This document shows, one piece after another, positions 7,626 to 16,654 of a DNA stretch of 22,229 nucleotides. Source of the stretch: Chara braunii (lineage: Eukaryota; Streptophyta; Charophyceae; Charales; Characeae); contig BFEA01000369.1 in assembly GCA_003427395.1 (NCBI GenBank), positions 221,056-243,284 on the forward strand, given 5' to 3'. The stretch's first letter is position 1; every line of letters starts with the position of its first letter. The notes beneath the pieces are model-generated. The model saw only the letters and a list, made by a program, of their open reading frames with translations. It was not told where the DNA came from and did not search any database. The position numbers were made by a program, and so were the translations under genes.

Positions 7626-8702
7626 TCAGATATAGAAAAAATCATCCCCTTCCTGACCCCCATTATTTCCTTCCTGCATCTGGTTTACCACCCATTGCAA
7701 CTCTTTCCTTTCCCAAGATTCCACTAAGCTCATCACTGCTTCCCGGCCTCCCTCGACCGCCATTGCTATTAGTTCCTCTTTTGGTCCTACTATCGCTCCC
7801 CATGAGTCATTTTCTTCTCTGCTTCCTCGAGTGGTGACTGGTCTTTCTCTAAGTTCTGCTACTACGGCAGGTGCCCCTTTCTCCAAAGTCTGGATCAATA
7901 GTTCTCCTGATGTGCATTCCTCGCTCATCATTTCGTTATCCACCGCGAGAGTCACTCCTTCGTATTCGAGGAATGTGTTTATGGGCTCTGCACCCTCCAA
8001 CCCTTCGGGAGTGATACAGACCCGGCTCAGCCCATCGGCCTTGTTCCTAATTCCCGCAATTCGTTCAATTTTGTATTCGAACTGCCAGATAAATCCTACC
8101 CATCTCCCCACCGTCGGATCTATGGGCCTGTAGTTCTTTAGGGCTCCTGCAACATTCGTTGGATCGATCCTATGGATGAACCGCCTCCCAATTCTACTTT
8201 CGAACCTAATCGGCCTCTCTTTTCCTTCCTCATCCCTTTGAATCAACACGCCCTCTACGGCTAAAGGTCCTCCATCCGTCTCTAGGATGAAGGGTCGTCC
8301 TTCTTCACCATTAAAACAAGGTGCGGACAGGGCGACTGTCTCAGATGTCAATACGTCCTTAAGCTTCTGGACTGCTCCTTCTCGCTCCTCTGTCCAATCC
8401 ATGGTTCGTTCTTCCCTGATCATAGCCCGGATAGGCTCCGCAATCTTGACAAAATTTTTAATAAAGATCCTCCAGAAACCGACCATGCCTAGGAATGCTA
8501 TCACCTCCGTTGTAGTGCACAGGGTGGTTCGCCACTGCGATATCTTGTCCGTTTTCGCCGGATCCGGCTTCCTACCGTAAGCACCGCAGCGAAATCCTAG
8601 TATGGTTACTTCTGGTACTGCTAGAATACTCTTTGGTCCACTAGCCGTGATGTTGTATACTCTGAACAGGCGGAGCAAGTCCTTGATGTCTTGTAGATGG
8701 TC
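7626..8702 (-). pseudogene. RT thumb/connection and RNase H, internally deleted
   Basis: This continues the RT frame after a TGA at 8703-8705. It begins with the RT C-terminal region (LLRLFRVYN, then VTILGFRCG and FLGMVGFWRIFI), then RNase H. The first RNase H aspartate is present in FILETDGGP, a later one in RIDPTNV, and the last in ADGLSR. Between ESRI and GRRF (about 8185-8200) roughly 30 residues appear to be missing compared with gypsy RNase H, including the helix that carries the catalytic glutamate. The reading frame is kept across this deletion. After RNase H a poorly conserved tether of about 130 residues leads to the TGA at 7626. RNase H normally degrades the RNA template; this copy would not. 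Confidence 0.85.
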
Positions 8703-8705
8703 TCA

Positions 8706-9590
8706 TACAAACTTTCGGATTCCTGGTTGGACTTTTGTCTCGTCCTTCTCCTACGCACCTGTGATCGGATTGTTGTCGATATAGGGCTCAGACTTTTCTA
8801 GGAACATGTCCCCGGCCACGGCGAGCATTCTGCGTTGCGCTTCGGCCACCGCGTTTGTGAATCCCATAGAGGTCACTTGCATCTGTAGCTGGCCTACGGG
8901 GGTGTGCATAACGGTGTACGGCCTGTACCGAACATCCAACGGAAGCTGGTCGTACCCTGAGTACAGATCTATCAGGGAGTTAATGCTCCGACCGGCGTGC
9001 GATTCTGCTAATAAGTCAGCCTGAGCTAGCGAGCCAGCATCCCGGATGGTTACCACATTCAACTTCTGCAGATCCTGAATCCATCTTAGTGTCTTGTTAG
9101 GCTTTCGAAAGACGAACCACCGGTTTGCGTATGGCGACGGCGTAGGCTCCGCAACGAAGGAGTTCATTTTTGCTTGGAGGAGGTCTGTCACTTCCCCTGC
9201 TATCTCAAATTCATAGGACGACCCCTTGTCATTCCAACACTTATGTTCTACCGTGTGGATTCTGACTGGAGGGATCAAGTTCGCATCCAGTCGTCCCTTC
9301 TGGTGATCACTAAAGGCAAATGCCAGGGGAAACTCCTGGCAGGTCCTTTTGATCAGGCGGGTTTCCTCTTCCGTTAAGAACCCGTCTATCCCTATCTTCA
9401 TTGTGTCAGCTACCTCATCTGGTATCCGATATCCCTCTGTCGCCCTTCTTTCTCTGATTGCTCGACGGACCTCTTCCTCCTTCTCCATAGCCTCTTCCTT
9501 TGATGTCTCTAATAGGATCGAGACCGGTTTTGCTTTCTTCCCTACTGGCTTGTACTTTCGAACACTTCCTTCCGGGATCAGTCGGAATCG
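8706..9590 (-). pseudogene. Reverse transcriptase palm and fingers, YIDN active site
   Basis: Reverse transcriptase copies element RNA to DNA. Seen in order: FPLAFAFSDHQKGRLD before the fingers; ANRWFVFRKPNKTLRWIQDL; motif A in SLIDLYSGYDQLPLD (first catalytic Asp present); motif B-like SMGFTNAVAEAQRRM; and motif C as EPYIDNNPI (YIDN at 8772-8783). Active enzymes have YxDD, so the second catalytic Asp is Asn here, explained by one G-to-A change. The clean frame runs 8751-9488, extends upstream to about 9590 where it meets a frameshift, and is stopped by TAG at 8751-8753; the same frame continues to a TGA at 8703-8705. Confidence 0.9.
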
Positions 9591-10005
9591 CCCTCGTTGC
9601 CTCTATGACTCGTGGTTGAATACTGACTAGATTCCCATTCAGGCAATATCCCTTTTGCACCTCTCCTTCGAACTTGGCCAAGGCTGCTGAGTCCACTCCT
9701 ACCTTGTGGTATCTGAGAACCTTGACGAGTTGTAACAGATCAAGAATCTCGAGTGCGACTTATGACACGTCTATGCGTATTTTTTTCCGTTTGGGCAGGC
9801 TAGCACAAAGTTCGACCTCTGACTCCTTTTCTGCTACCATAACACCCAGGACTTTGTCCCCCTGCTTCCTCTTCTTTTGAGGCAGGCCCATCTTGATCCA
9901 CTCCTTCTTGTTGAATGCTTCCTCAATCATGATTTCTACCCTTTCTCTCATACCCTTCATCCGTGCGAAAGCCCCTTTTCGCGTGCTATCCTCGAACGAC
10001 GGCGG
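9591..10005 (-). pseudogene. Protease-RT linker of pol
   Basis: This hydrophilic stretch is in the same frame as the protease, after a TGA at 10006-10008. It contains RKGAFARMKGMRERVEIM, then a Lys-rich segment (QKKRKQGDK, KRKKIR), is broken by TAA at 9760-9762, and continues VALEILDLLQLVKV and LAKFEGEVQKG before the frame shifts near 9590 into the RT frame. No catalytic domain is recognised; it joins protease and RT. Confidence 0.65.
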
Positions 10006-10452
10006 TCATGTTGCCAATTTCCCCTTCGGGGGGTCTCCTCCCGTTCCAAATAGTCGGAGGAGCTCTCCCCGGCCGGTCACTGGGTCCTCTATGTCTACCA
10101 TGTACGAGCCATCGTACAAGTGCATGCCTATCATCTCCACGTTCGCGCACCATGGTCTCCCGAGGATTATGTAGTGGTTCATTTCCTCCATTACGGTCAT
10201 CGGCTGAAACGACCAGATCGATTCCCTGACTCCTGCCTTTACAGCACACTTCGTGACGTACCCAGAGAACGGGATTTTCCCGCCAGCTCCCCGGATGCTC
10301 CCTGTTACTTCCTTATTTACCATACATCCCGTGATCGTTGCGAAATCTCTTCTTATGAGAGTGATTTATGCTCCCCTGTCTACTAACGCGTCGGTATGAT
10401 GAGTCCCGATCTGGATTTTCAGCTTCCATACGGGCAGTGCATGAAAAGCTAA
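10006..10452 (-). pseudogene. Retropepsin-like aspartic protease, active site damaged
   Basis: The protease would cleave the gag-pol polyprotein. The frame begins near 10452 after a frameshift. The active-site segment reads ALVDRGA, then a TAA (10366-10368), then ITLIRRDF. Family members carry Asp-Thr/Ser-Gly, so here the middle residue is Arg (codons at 10372-10380) and translation would stop two codons later. Further on, YIILGRPW matches the C-terminal (I/V)LG-Arg/Met segment of retropepsins, confirming identity. The frame ends at TGA 10006-10008 and continues in frame into the linker to RT. Confidence 0.8.
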
Positions 10453-10825
10453 GCTTTGTCCCGGGTGGTGACCTCATGACCTCGCCGCCCTCTCGGTCGG
10501 GCAAGCTCAAACGAATGTCTGCAAAAGGTTTCTCGAGATCCTCAAAGTCCCCGTGACTACTCTGAAGGTTAGCCACTTCTTGCAGAGCTTCCTCCTCCCT
10601 ATCCCCTTCTAGTAATTTAGGGTTGTCGCTTATTCCTACTCGCCGCCGAGTCAACAGTTGTCTAAGCCCTTTGAGCAACCTAGGGCTAGCCTGCAGCATG
10701 GTCTGAAAAGACACCGACACCATGGTTCCTAGTAACTTGCTAATGGTGTCGTCGATCTCAGGTAAGGTTAAGATCGGGATTTGATACCGAAACTTCTTCT
10801 TAGCAGCGGTAACCTTGTCCGCAGG
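10453..10825 (-). pseudogene. Gag-protease linker region
   Basis: This is in frame with the zinc-knuckle segment, separated only by a TAG at 10826-10828. It contains KKKFRYQIPILTLPEIDDT, then VSVSFQTMLQASPRLLKGL and an Arg-rich RRRVGI, followed by acidic sequence. It is probably the end of gag or the pre-protease part of pol. A frameshift near 10440-10450 leads into the protease frame. No named domain was recognised. Confidence 0.6.
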
Positions 10826-11527
10826 CTACTCTTCCCTAGGCTTCCCATAGACTTTCTCTGGTTCTTTGGCCTCAGGCTCTGCCTGGGGTTCGGAGGTTCC
10901 GGCGACCTCCTCCGTGTCACGGTTAATCCTTCTCCAAGTCATTCCTAGTCGAGTTGCGTTCACCCTATCACATCCGTCGTTTTTCAAAATAAAGTTGACC
11001 TGCGGCCAGCGGCCCCGCAGTTGATCCCAAATGATATCGACCACCGGCTCAACTTTTATGGCCGTTATCTCTAACCCATTGAGCATGATAACAATTCGTC
11101 GCATTCCCCCTGGTGAGTTCCAATTCACCCGCTCTCCCTGTAGTCCGAATATCTCTCCTTTTAATGACCTGGTGTATCTCCTTTTTAGGATATAATGGTT
11201 GAGCTTTGGACATGCGCGTACAGAATGTCCCATTGCGGTACAGTACTTGCATTGCTCGTTAGCAGGATCTCTCCGTCCGAATCCCTGGTTGGCTATACCT
11301 GGCGGAACCACAACTTCTTGGGGAGGGAGGGCGGGTCGGGATACTTGCGTCTGCATAACCAGTAGCGCGCCCTCCATTCTTTCAATTTTGTTGTCGACCC
11401 CTTGCACCCGCTCATGCAGACTTTCAATCCCCTTCTTTACCTTGTCGCCTGTTCTACCGGTCGGATCTATGACCTCACCTTCGTTAAGGAAGGCCAATGC
11501 CTCGGTCACTACCGTCTTCTCGGCCAA
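10826..11527 (-). pseudogene. Gag nucleocapsid part with CCHC zinc knuckle
   Basis: The frame holds CKYCTAMGHSVRAC (residues 93-106, bases 11210-11251), an exact C-x2-C-x4-H-x4-C zinc knuckle used by nucleocapsid to bind element RNA. An N-terminal helical region (VKKGIESLHERVQGVDNKIERMEG) looks like a coiled coil. After the knuckle come about 120 residues of unclear fold ending in an acidic tail. The first codon here is TTG, so this is not a true start: it is the continuation of gag after a frameshift between 11530 and 11577. Confidence 0.85.
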
Positions 11528-11577
11528 ATCCGTTACCGTACTGAATCAACATCCCTAGTGTTTACAAATTTACTCGT

Positions 11578-12260
11578 TTATTGGTAAGCCGACAGGATCT
11601 TGTCCTCGTCGAACTCGGAGAACTGTCTGAGGAAGAACTTACTCATTATTCGGTCCGTAACCCTGGGGATTCTTAGTGCTACCAAAGTAAACTCCCGTAG
11701 AAAATCATTGTACGTTGCGAAGTTCTTTCTCTGGACTGCCGCTAAATCGGCTTCCGTTGCCATCTTCTCCGCTGCCAGATACTTTCTCATCATCACATCC
11801 TGGGTTTCTTTCCAAGACCGGCTCGCGGCCACGATGACCATTATGTCCCGCCCTAGGCTCAAAGACACATGCTGCCCCAGGTGGTCCATTTTCTCCTCTT
11901 CGGTCCATTTCAACAGCGCAACCAGATTCTCGTAATCTATCAGGAATTCCGTGATGTTCGCCCCATCAAACGTCAACTTTTTCTTAGCATCCGCTAGGTA
12001 GCCTTGATTTTTGTTTAGTGCTCGCGCGAGGGACGACACTATCTTCCTAAGGCCGCCCTCGGAGCTGCTGGCCTCGCCTGCCATACTGTTATCCGGACCT
12101 TCTTTGCCGGCCTTCTGCCCCTCCCTGGTTTTCGTAGTTCCTTCTGGGTCAAATCATCCCAACACTCTTTCCCTAAGGCTCCAGTGTCCTTCGCACCCTC
12201 GTGTTACTGCTGGCGTGGTCGGCAAGCGGCTAGCCCTACTATCTATGGCTGGCGGGTCGT
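11578..12260 (-). pseudogene. Gag core (capsid-like) region
   Basis: This frame continues from the gag N-terminus after a frameshift near 12255. It runs through a TGA at 12154-12156 to an internal ATG at 12084, then 168 clean codons to TAA at 11578. The segment KKLTFDGANITEFLIDYEN, a downstream Trp-Lys-rich helix region and LREFTLVALRIPRV resemble the retrotransposon gag (capsid) domain upstream of the zinc knuckle. It is mainly alpha-helical in character. It would form the particle shell. Similarity to charophyte gag proteins is from memory. Confidence 0.75.
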
Positions 12261-12770
12261 AGCCTTTTCCGCTTCCATTCCCGGAGAGTTATCTCGCTCT
12301 TTCCTTCTCTTGCTCGGTGTTCCCCCACGGTCACTACCTTTATCCCCTTGTCCAGTCCCACCTCGGCAGGTTTTCTGTTTGTCCCGGGGTTCCTCCTGCA
12401 GAGGGCCTTCTTCATTCCCAGTCATCATTTCCTCAATCAATCTTGCCTTGTACTCCGCGGTCCTTTTTTCTATCTCTGCTAGTTTGACACTCGCATCCGT
12501 GACCCTTACTTTCTTAGACACGGCTCCTTCCGAGTTTCGGGGGCTTGTCCTGTCCTGATTTCTTCCCTCCTTGGTCTTCTGAGTCCCTTGCCTGCTTCCC
12601 CCGACTTTCCCCGAGCTTTCTCCTGAGGAGATTTCCTTCCGGTTCTCTTTGGTACCATCCGGATTAAGCGATTCTCTGTCTTTCTGCCGCTCTTCGCTTT
12701 GTACGGCACTGCTTCCTAAGCCTGGTCCTCCTTCACTCTTACGATTATCTGCCTCTTCCTCTGTTGCCAT
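12243..12770 (-). pseudogene. Gag N-terminal hydrophilic region
   Basis: The start is set at the ATG at 12770 (MATEEEADNRKSEGG); the frame is open 14 codons further only with a GTG. The product is very hydrophilic, rich in Glu, Lys, Arg, Ser and Gly, with a helical stretch (VKLAEIEKRTAEYKARLIEE) and a basic cluster PSKRRKERD that could be a nuclear-localisation-like signal. The frame ends at 12243, but frame-adjusted reading continues into the gag core, so the stop follows from a frameshift near 12255. This is the first gag-pol reading frame on the minus strand. Confidence 0.65.
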
Positions 12771-13232
12771 TTTGCCTAGTTCTGCATAAGGCAAAAAATT
12801 CCCAGGACACACGCAATACGAGGCATTTAGGTTCCCTAGGGTCCTGACTCTGTTGGCTTATCTTTATAGCCCTTTTCCTATCTCCGTTTCCTGATTGCCT
12901 TTCCCTAAGGGGGAGCCACGATTGGCCCTACCGTCCTGTCGAGCTATGAGCGTGACTTGGCTTTCTTTATCACAAGCTCGTTTGTAGTGCCCTTGTCCCG
13001 TCGGGTCGGTGTGTGGGAGTCCGGGTTAGGCATCCCGCTAGGAAAAGTCTTTCCGAGCAGTATTTTTCTTTCCGACCTTCAGGGTCACGGCAACCATTAA
13101 GACTCTACCCCCTTCCTTGTTTTCTAGCGGGTTTTAATCATCCAGGTCCGAGACCCCTTTCTTATTTCCATCGGCGAACTCTCGTAAGTAGCGGACTATA
13201 CTTGATCTGCCCTATTGGCCCGCCTGCGGGAA
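12771..13232 (-). other. Spacer between paralogue D and gag
   Basis: No gene was seen. On the minus strand GGGCTATAAAGATAAG (TATA box about 12862-12868) lies roughly 95 bp upstream of the gag ATG. CCGAGCAGTATTTTTCT at 13053-13069 is shared with 2935-2951, hinting that both may be pieces of one element's LTR or untranslated region. A tRNA primer-binding site was looked for and not recognised. Confidence 0.45.
12862..12868 (-). promoter_or_regulatory. TATA-box-like motif upstream of gag
   Basis: The minus strand carries CTATAAAGATAAG. Its distance of about 95 bp from the gag ATG at 12770 would allow a start site around 12835. This is a motif match only. Confidence 0.3.
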
Positions 13233-13862
13233 CTAGTCCCGTTCTCGCCCCCGTGGCCCTTCCGGTTCGGTAGGTTCCTCGAATAGTTCAGCCACCCCTG
13301 CTAAATAACTCTCTCCTATCTCGATTTTACTTTCGATTATGCGTTCGCATCCCGCCCAGTCTAGTCGTGGCGCCCTAAACATCAAGATGTGGATGACGTC
13401 CAGTAACTCGTGGGCCCTGTTTCCCCAGAACGGCCCATGTTCCACAACGATATCGTAGAACATCCCAATGGTAGGGGAGGGGAAGTGTTCTGCCCAGACT
13501 ATCGCCGAGTCTGCCAGCTTCCGCGCCCGTGCGAGGCTCCCGAAGACGAGGTCTATCATAAAACGGGGAACTCGACACCTCAGTGGTGTGGTTGGTGCTC
13601 TGAATTTCCGCAATCCCCCCATTTCCACCCGGGTAAGTAAGCCCACGTTTCTTCTACCCCTGACTGATTGTCCTATCCGGGTCAACGTCCGGGCGGCGCA
13701 CATGAAGGCGGCGTCCCTTCCCAAAGTCACGGCCCGTCATTCTATGTCGAGCCCCCGATAGGTAGAACTCGACGGGAGGGATACTTCCCATCGTCCACCG
13801 TTATTCCAGCGCGGTCCGGGGTACCGGGGCTGGCGTTCCATTCGCTCACATCTTGCTGCCAT
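13233..13862 (-). pseudogene. Tandem paralogue D, unknown family
   Basis: From the ATG at 13862 the frame runs 210 codons with one TGA (13737-13739). It is a shorter member of the four-copy family. The N-terminal part shares EVSLPS with EISLPS in copy C. The middle shares RVPRFMIDLVF with LPPFLADAVF in copy A. The C-terminal domain contains GPFWGNRAHELLDVI and ESYLAGVAELFEEP, matching GPFYGDKAGEVITIL and PSYMDDVFMLFE in copy B. About 45-50 codons of the middle, beta-rich part seem to be missing relative to B and C without a frame change. The last residues are acidic and charged. Function unknown. Confidence 0.6.
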
Positions 13863-13981
13863 TGTTGCCTTGGTGACTCCCTGCATAGTCCACATAGAAA
13901 GGGTTACAGGCAATCCTCAAAAACCGGCCACCTACTATCCCCCTTGCCCTTCGTGTTTTCATTCCCCTTTTCTAGTCTCAA

Positions 13982-14760
13982 TTATCCCTCCATACCCCTG
14001 GGAGCAGTAACCCCCTCTGGCTGCTCGTACAGCCGGTAGAGATCATCTACGTAGGTCGCGCCCCGACCTACCTCCCGCCGGATGACTCTCCACATGGCCT
14101 CATCACTTATTTGTGGGACTCCCGGCCTAGTATTTACTACTGCTCGTAGAATGCAAAGCACCTCGCGCCCCTGTTCGTCCCCGAAGGCCCCATCTTTAGG
14201 AAGGCCCGATAGTATTCTCAATACATTAATGCTTTATCAAAATTTAGTCTAGTTACGGTAGTCACCGCCTGCTCCACTCGTTCTATGCCTCCCATTCGTC
14301 TTAGCAGGAAGGGTGGTAGACTCATCCGTACGACCTCATTTGGCAGCTCAAAAATCCCTGCCGCGGCGACTTTTACCTCAGCCGTCACGTCATCTCGTTC
14401 CGGATCTGCAAACTCAAACCCCTCCCGCCAGGTTATTTGTCATGCCCCTTCGAACATTCGTACGGGGTCATCCCCGGAGGCCAAGGCAATCCCAAAGTTC
14501 CGCCACCCTTCTTCCGACAGGTGTAAGGATCCCGTCGCATGCACTCGCGTTGGGAGGTCCAAATTTATGCCCCCGAATTCCCCTCTCATACGCCACTCCA
14601 GTTCTATTACTAGGTACACCGTGTCTTCCACCAACTCTACCCCCACCCAATCCATTACCGGGTTACTCACCACGTTCCTTGATGGCAGGCTTATTTCGAC
14701 CCTGTTTCCCGATGCCCTTGGTGGTCGGATCCCGCGAGGCCTATCTTCCCAGAACGTCAT
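13982..14760 (-). pseudogene. Tandem paralogue C, unknown family
   Basis: The start chosen is the ATG at 14760 (MTFWEDRPRG), which gives a total length like A and B. The N-terminal half (to TGA at 14440-14442) contains EISLPS, VYLVIELEW and TGSLHLSEEGWRNFG and looks beta-rich. The same frame continues QITWREGFEFADPERDD and MSLPPFLLRR. A frameshift near 14225 then leads to the helical C-terminal domain: GLPKDGAFGDEQGREVLCIL, MWRVIRREVG and ATYVDDLYRLYEQPEG. Aligning the TGA with ART in copy B suggests an original Arg codon (CGA). No known domain was recognised. Confidence 0.6.
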
Positions 14761-15033
14761 TCGTCGGGCTATCTTGCAATGCCTCCTTTCCCGCTTCCTT
14801 AGTCCGATTGCTGCACCCACCGAGATTCAGCGTCTTTCGTGTTTTAGTCTTTCAGTACCCTCTTCCTATCGTACACTGGTTCCCACCACTATCCCGTCTT
14901 CATGCCTGCCCTTTTTTCGGCGTCCTCACGTCCTCTGCTGACTAATTTACATGCCCCTTTCTTATGCTACATCCTAATTCACATGCACCCTCCATACTCC
15001 TTTCTTCCTGTGGCGCTCAAACTTTGAGTCTCT

Positions 15034-15789
15034 TTACTCAAACCACCGCACCTCAAACAGCATAAAGACATCGTCCATATAGGATGGTGCGGCCGCCGCC
15101 TCCCGACTAACTATGGCGTCCCAAGCTTCCGCGCTTACCTCTAGGTGGTCGTATTTACCTATCCTAAGGATGGTGATGACCTCACCGGCTTTATCCCCAT
15201 AGAAGGGTCCATATTTTAAGGAGAACCTATAGAACTCCTTGGTCAGCCAAACACATTCTATGTGTACTTTCCTCATGGAGTCGACTACGTCTGCTATGTG
15301 TTAAAAACCCCCAAACCAGTCGGCCACGAACTCGGGCACCCAAACTGTTATGCGCAGGCAGGGAGGCCTGAGTTCTTTTCACCCTCCCATTACAACTTTG
15401 CTACTAACTTCGTCCCACCCCTCATTGGCGAACCTCTTGCCTTCCTTCCGGGTTCGCGCCTCTGCATCCCCTAGAAGCCACATCGGGTCCTGTCCCATTG
15501 CTAACATAGTGCAAAACAGGTGTCATCCATCTTCGGAAAGGACAATCGTTCCGACTGACTCTACCTTACCTTCTGCTATATCATCCCAACCTTCTTATAC
15601 CCTTATCGGGTTCCAAATCTGCTCTACCCATACATATGACAAGTCCCGGGCAACCTTAAACCCAATCTAGTTGCACGTGGTCCCCCTCCATTCGTTTTTT
15701 GTCGGTATAGGCATTTTTATTCCTCCTCTGAGTCGTCGTGGTTCCCAACCTTTGAAGGTGTATTCCATCATCCTTTCTTCTCTAGTCAT
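15034..15789 (-). pseudogene. Tandem paralogue B, five in-frame stops, no indels
   Basis: From the ATG at 15789 one frame runs 252 codons to the stop at 15034, interrupted by TAG (15667-15669), TAA (15595-15597), TGA (15523-15525), TGA (15379-15381) and TAA (15301-15303), with no frameshift. The readable parts follow the family order: MEYTFKGWEPRRLRGG, YVWVEQIW, VGTIVLSEDG, WVPEFVADW, then a clean C-terminal domain (15276-15034) with GPFYGDKAGEVITIL, WDAIVSREA and PSYMDDVFMLFE. Two of the stops fall where copy C has Trp (MDW and EEGW), consistent with TGG changing to TAG or TGA. Decay is by point mutation only. Confidence 0.65.
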
Positions 15790-15861
15790 CTTTCCCTTTC
15801 CTGCATAATACCAAGTCACCCGTCCTTCCTAGGTTAAGTTACCCCACCCCTCTTAGAAGTC

Positions 15862-16654
15862 TCAATCCTCCATCTCATCATCTTCGTCTCCATCACTGAA
15901 GTCGTCCTCCTCGCTGTATAACAACCCCCTCTCCCCATCCAGAAACCTCTCCCCTATTGCCACATTCCTATAGACTATCCCCCAATACACAGAGCTAGGG
16001 ACAAAGATATTGTCTATGCTAAGCCAGTTTATTATCTCGGTCAGCTCGTCCGCCCTGTTTCCCTTGACTCTACCGACAACCGAAAAAATCTTGCCTAGCG
16101 CATTGGTATAGCCCGAGGTTCGTCATGGACTGATATATCCGTACTAGCCTGCTCCGAGTTCTGAAAACTGCATCCGCTAGGAAGGGAGGCAGCACACATC
16201 GCATGGTTCTTACGGGTCGCCTTATTCTTCCTTTATCCCCAAGTTCCACCCGTACGTCTATCCTTTCTATTTCCATTTCCCTCCGTCGACATGCAGCGCA
16301 CACAACCTCTGCTTCCGCCTTCCTAAACAACTCGTCCGGCATATTCCCGAGTGCGAACTCTATGACCATAGCATTTTCCCCATCTTGCGAAAAGTACACC
16401 CAGCCCCGGGCTTCCACTGTCCCTCGGAATTCCAAGTCCACTAAACTTGGCGACAACCTCGTCAAGCTGACATTAGTCCATACTGTTTCTATCCAAAGAA
16501 ACGCGTCCTCCCCTTCCAGCATTGCCGTTTGATACGCTGGTTCAAGGTCCGTCCACGTCTCATCTTCCGGGAGGACAACTGATAACCCATCCTTTACATC
16601 TACTAGCATTTCAGGGCCGCTGGTATAGATCGGGGAAGGCAACCATCGTGCCAT
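15862..16654 (-). pseudogene. Tandem paralogue A, one frameshift
   Basis: This is the best-preserved member. The ATG at 16654 starts a clean 182-codon N-terminal frame containing GPEMLVDVKDGLSVVLPEDE, FLWIETVW, GWVYFSQDGENAM, a Cys/Arg patch VVCAACRRREME, RVELGDKGRIRRPV and LPPFLADAVFRTRSRLVRIY. A one-base shift near 16110 then leads to the C-terminal domain: VVGRVKGNRADELTEIINWL, VYWGIVYRNVAIGERFL and a strongly acidic tail ending at 15862-15864. The total is 793 nt, one base more than a whole number of codons, consistent with a single indel. The gap to copy B is 72 bp. Function unknown; CxxC in the middle could be structural. Confidence 0.65.

Larger units (their letters stand above)
6363..12770 (-). 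mobile_element. Degenerate Ty3/gypsy LTR retrotransposon, gag-pol
   Basis: On the minus strand the domain order is gag, CCHC knuckle, aspartic protease, reverse transcriptase, RNase H, integrase with a GPY module. This order (integrase after RNase H) defines Ty3/gypsy rather than Ty1/copia. No chromodomain follows integrase. Coding is interrupted by about ten in-frame stops and at least four frameshifts, so this copy cannot make its proteins and would depend on others. Wording resembles charophyte elements from memory. Flanking LTRs could not be paired by eye: a candidate PPT lies at 2693-2707, but no primer-binding site complementary to tRNA-Met was recognised upstream of gag. Confidence 0.9.
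13233..16654 (-). repeat. Tandem array of four diverged gene copies (A-D)
   Basis: Copies A (15862-16654), B (15034-15789), C (13982-14760) and D (13233-13862) are head to tail on the gag-pol strand with gaps of about 72, 273 and 119 bp. They share a two-part plan: a beta-rich N-terminal half and a helical C-terminal half with G-P-F-x-G followed by an acidic E-V/L, then a Trp/Ile-x-Arg-Glu segment and a SY-x-DD-x3-L-x-E end. Nucleotide similarity is low, so duplication is old and the copies diverged as proteins before decaying. The position directly upstream of gag recalls the extra ORF1 of Ogre/Tat-type gypsy elements, but no homology to it is claimed. Confidence 0.6.

Noticed and set aside
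14285-14945. Two long plus-strand frames (210-218 codons)
   Set aside because: They are antisense shadows of paralogue C, whose minus-strand reading is supported by alignment with A, B and D.
13233-16654. Alternative genetic code with TGA read as Trp
   Set aside because: TAG and TAA also interrupt the same frames and several frameshifts are present, so decay is the simpler explanation.
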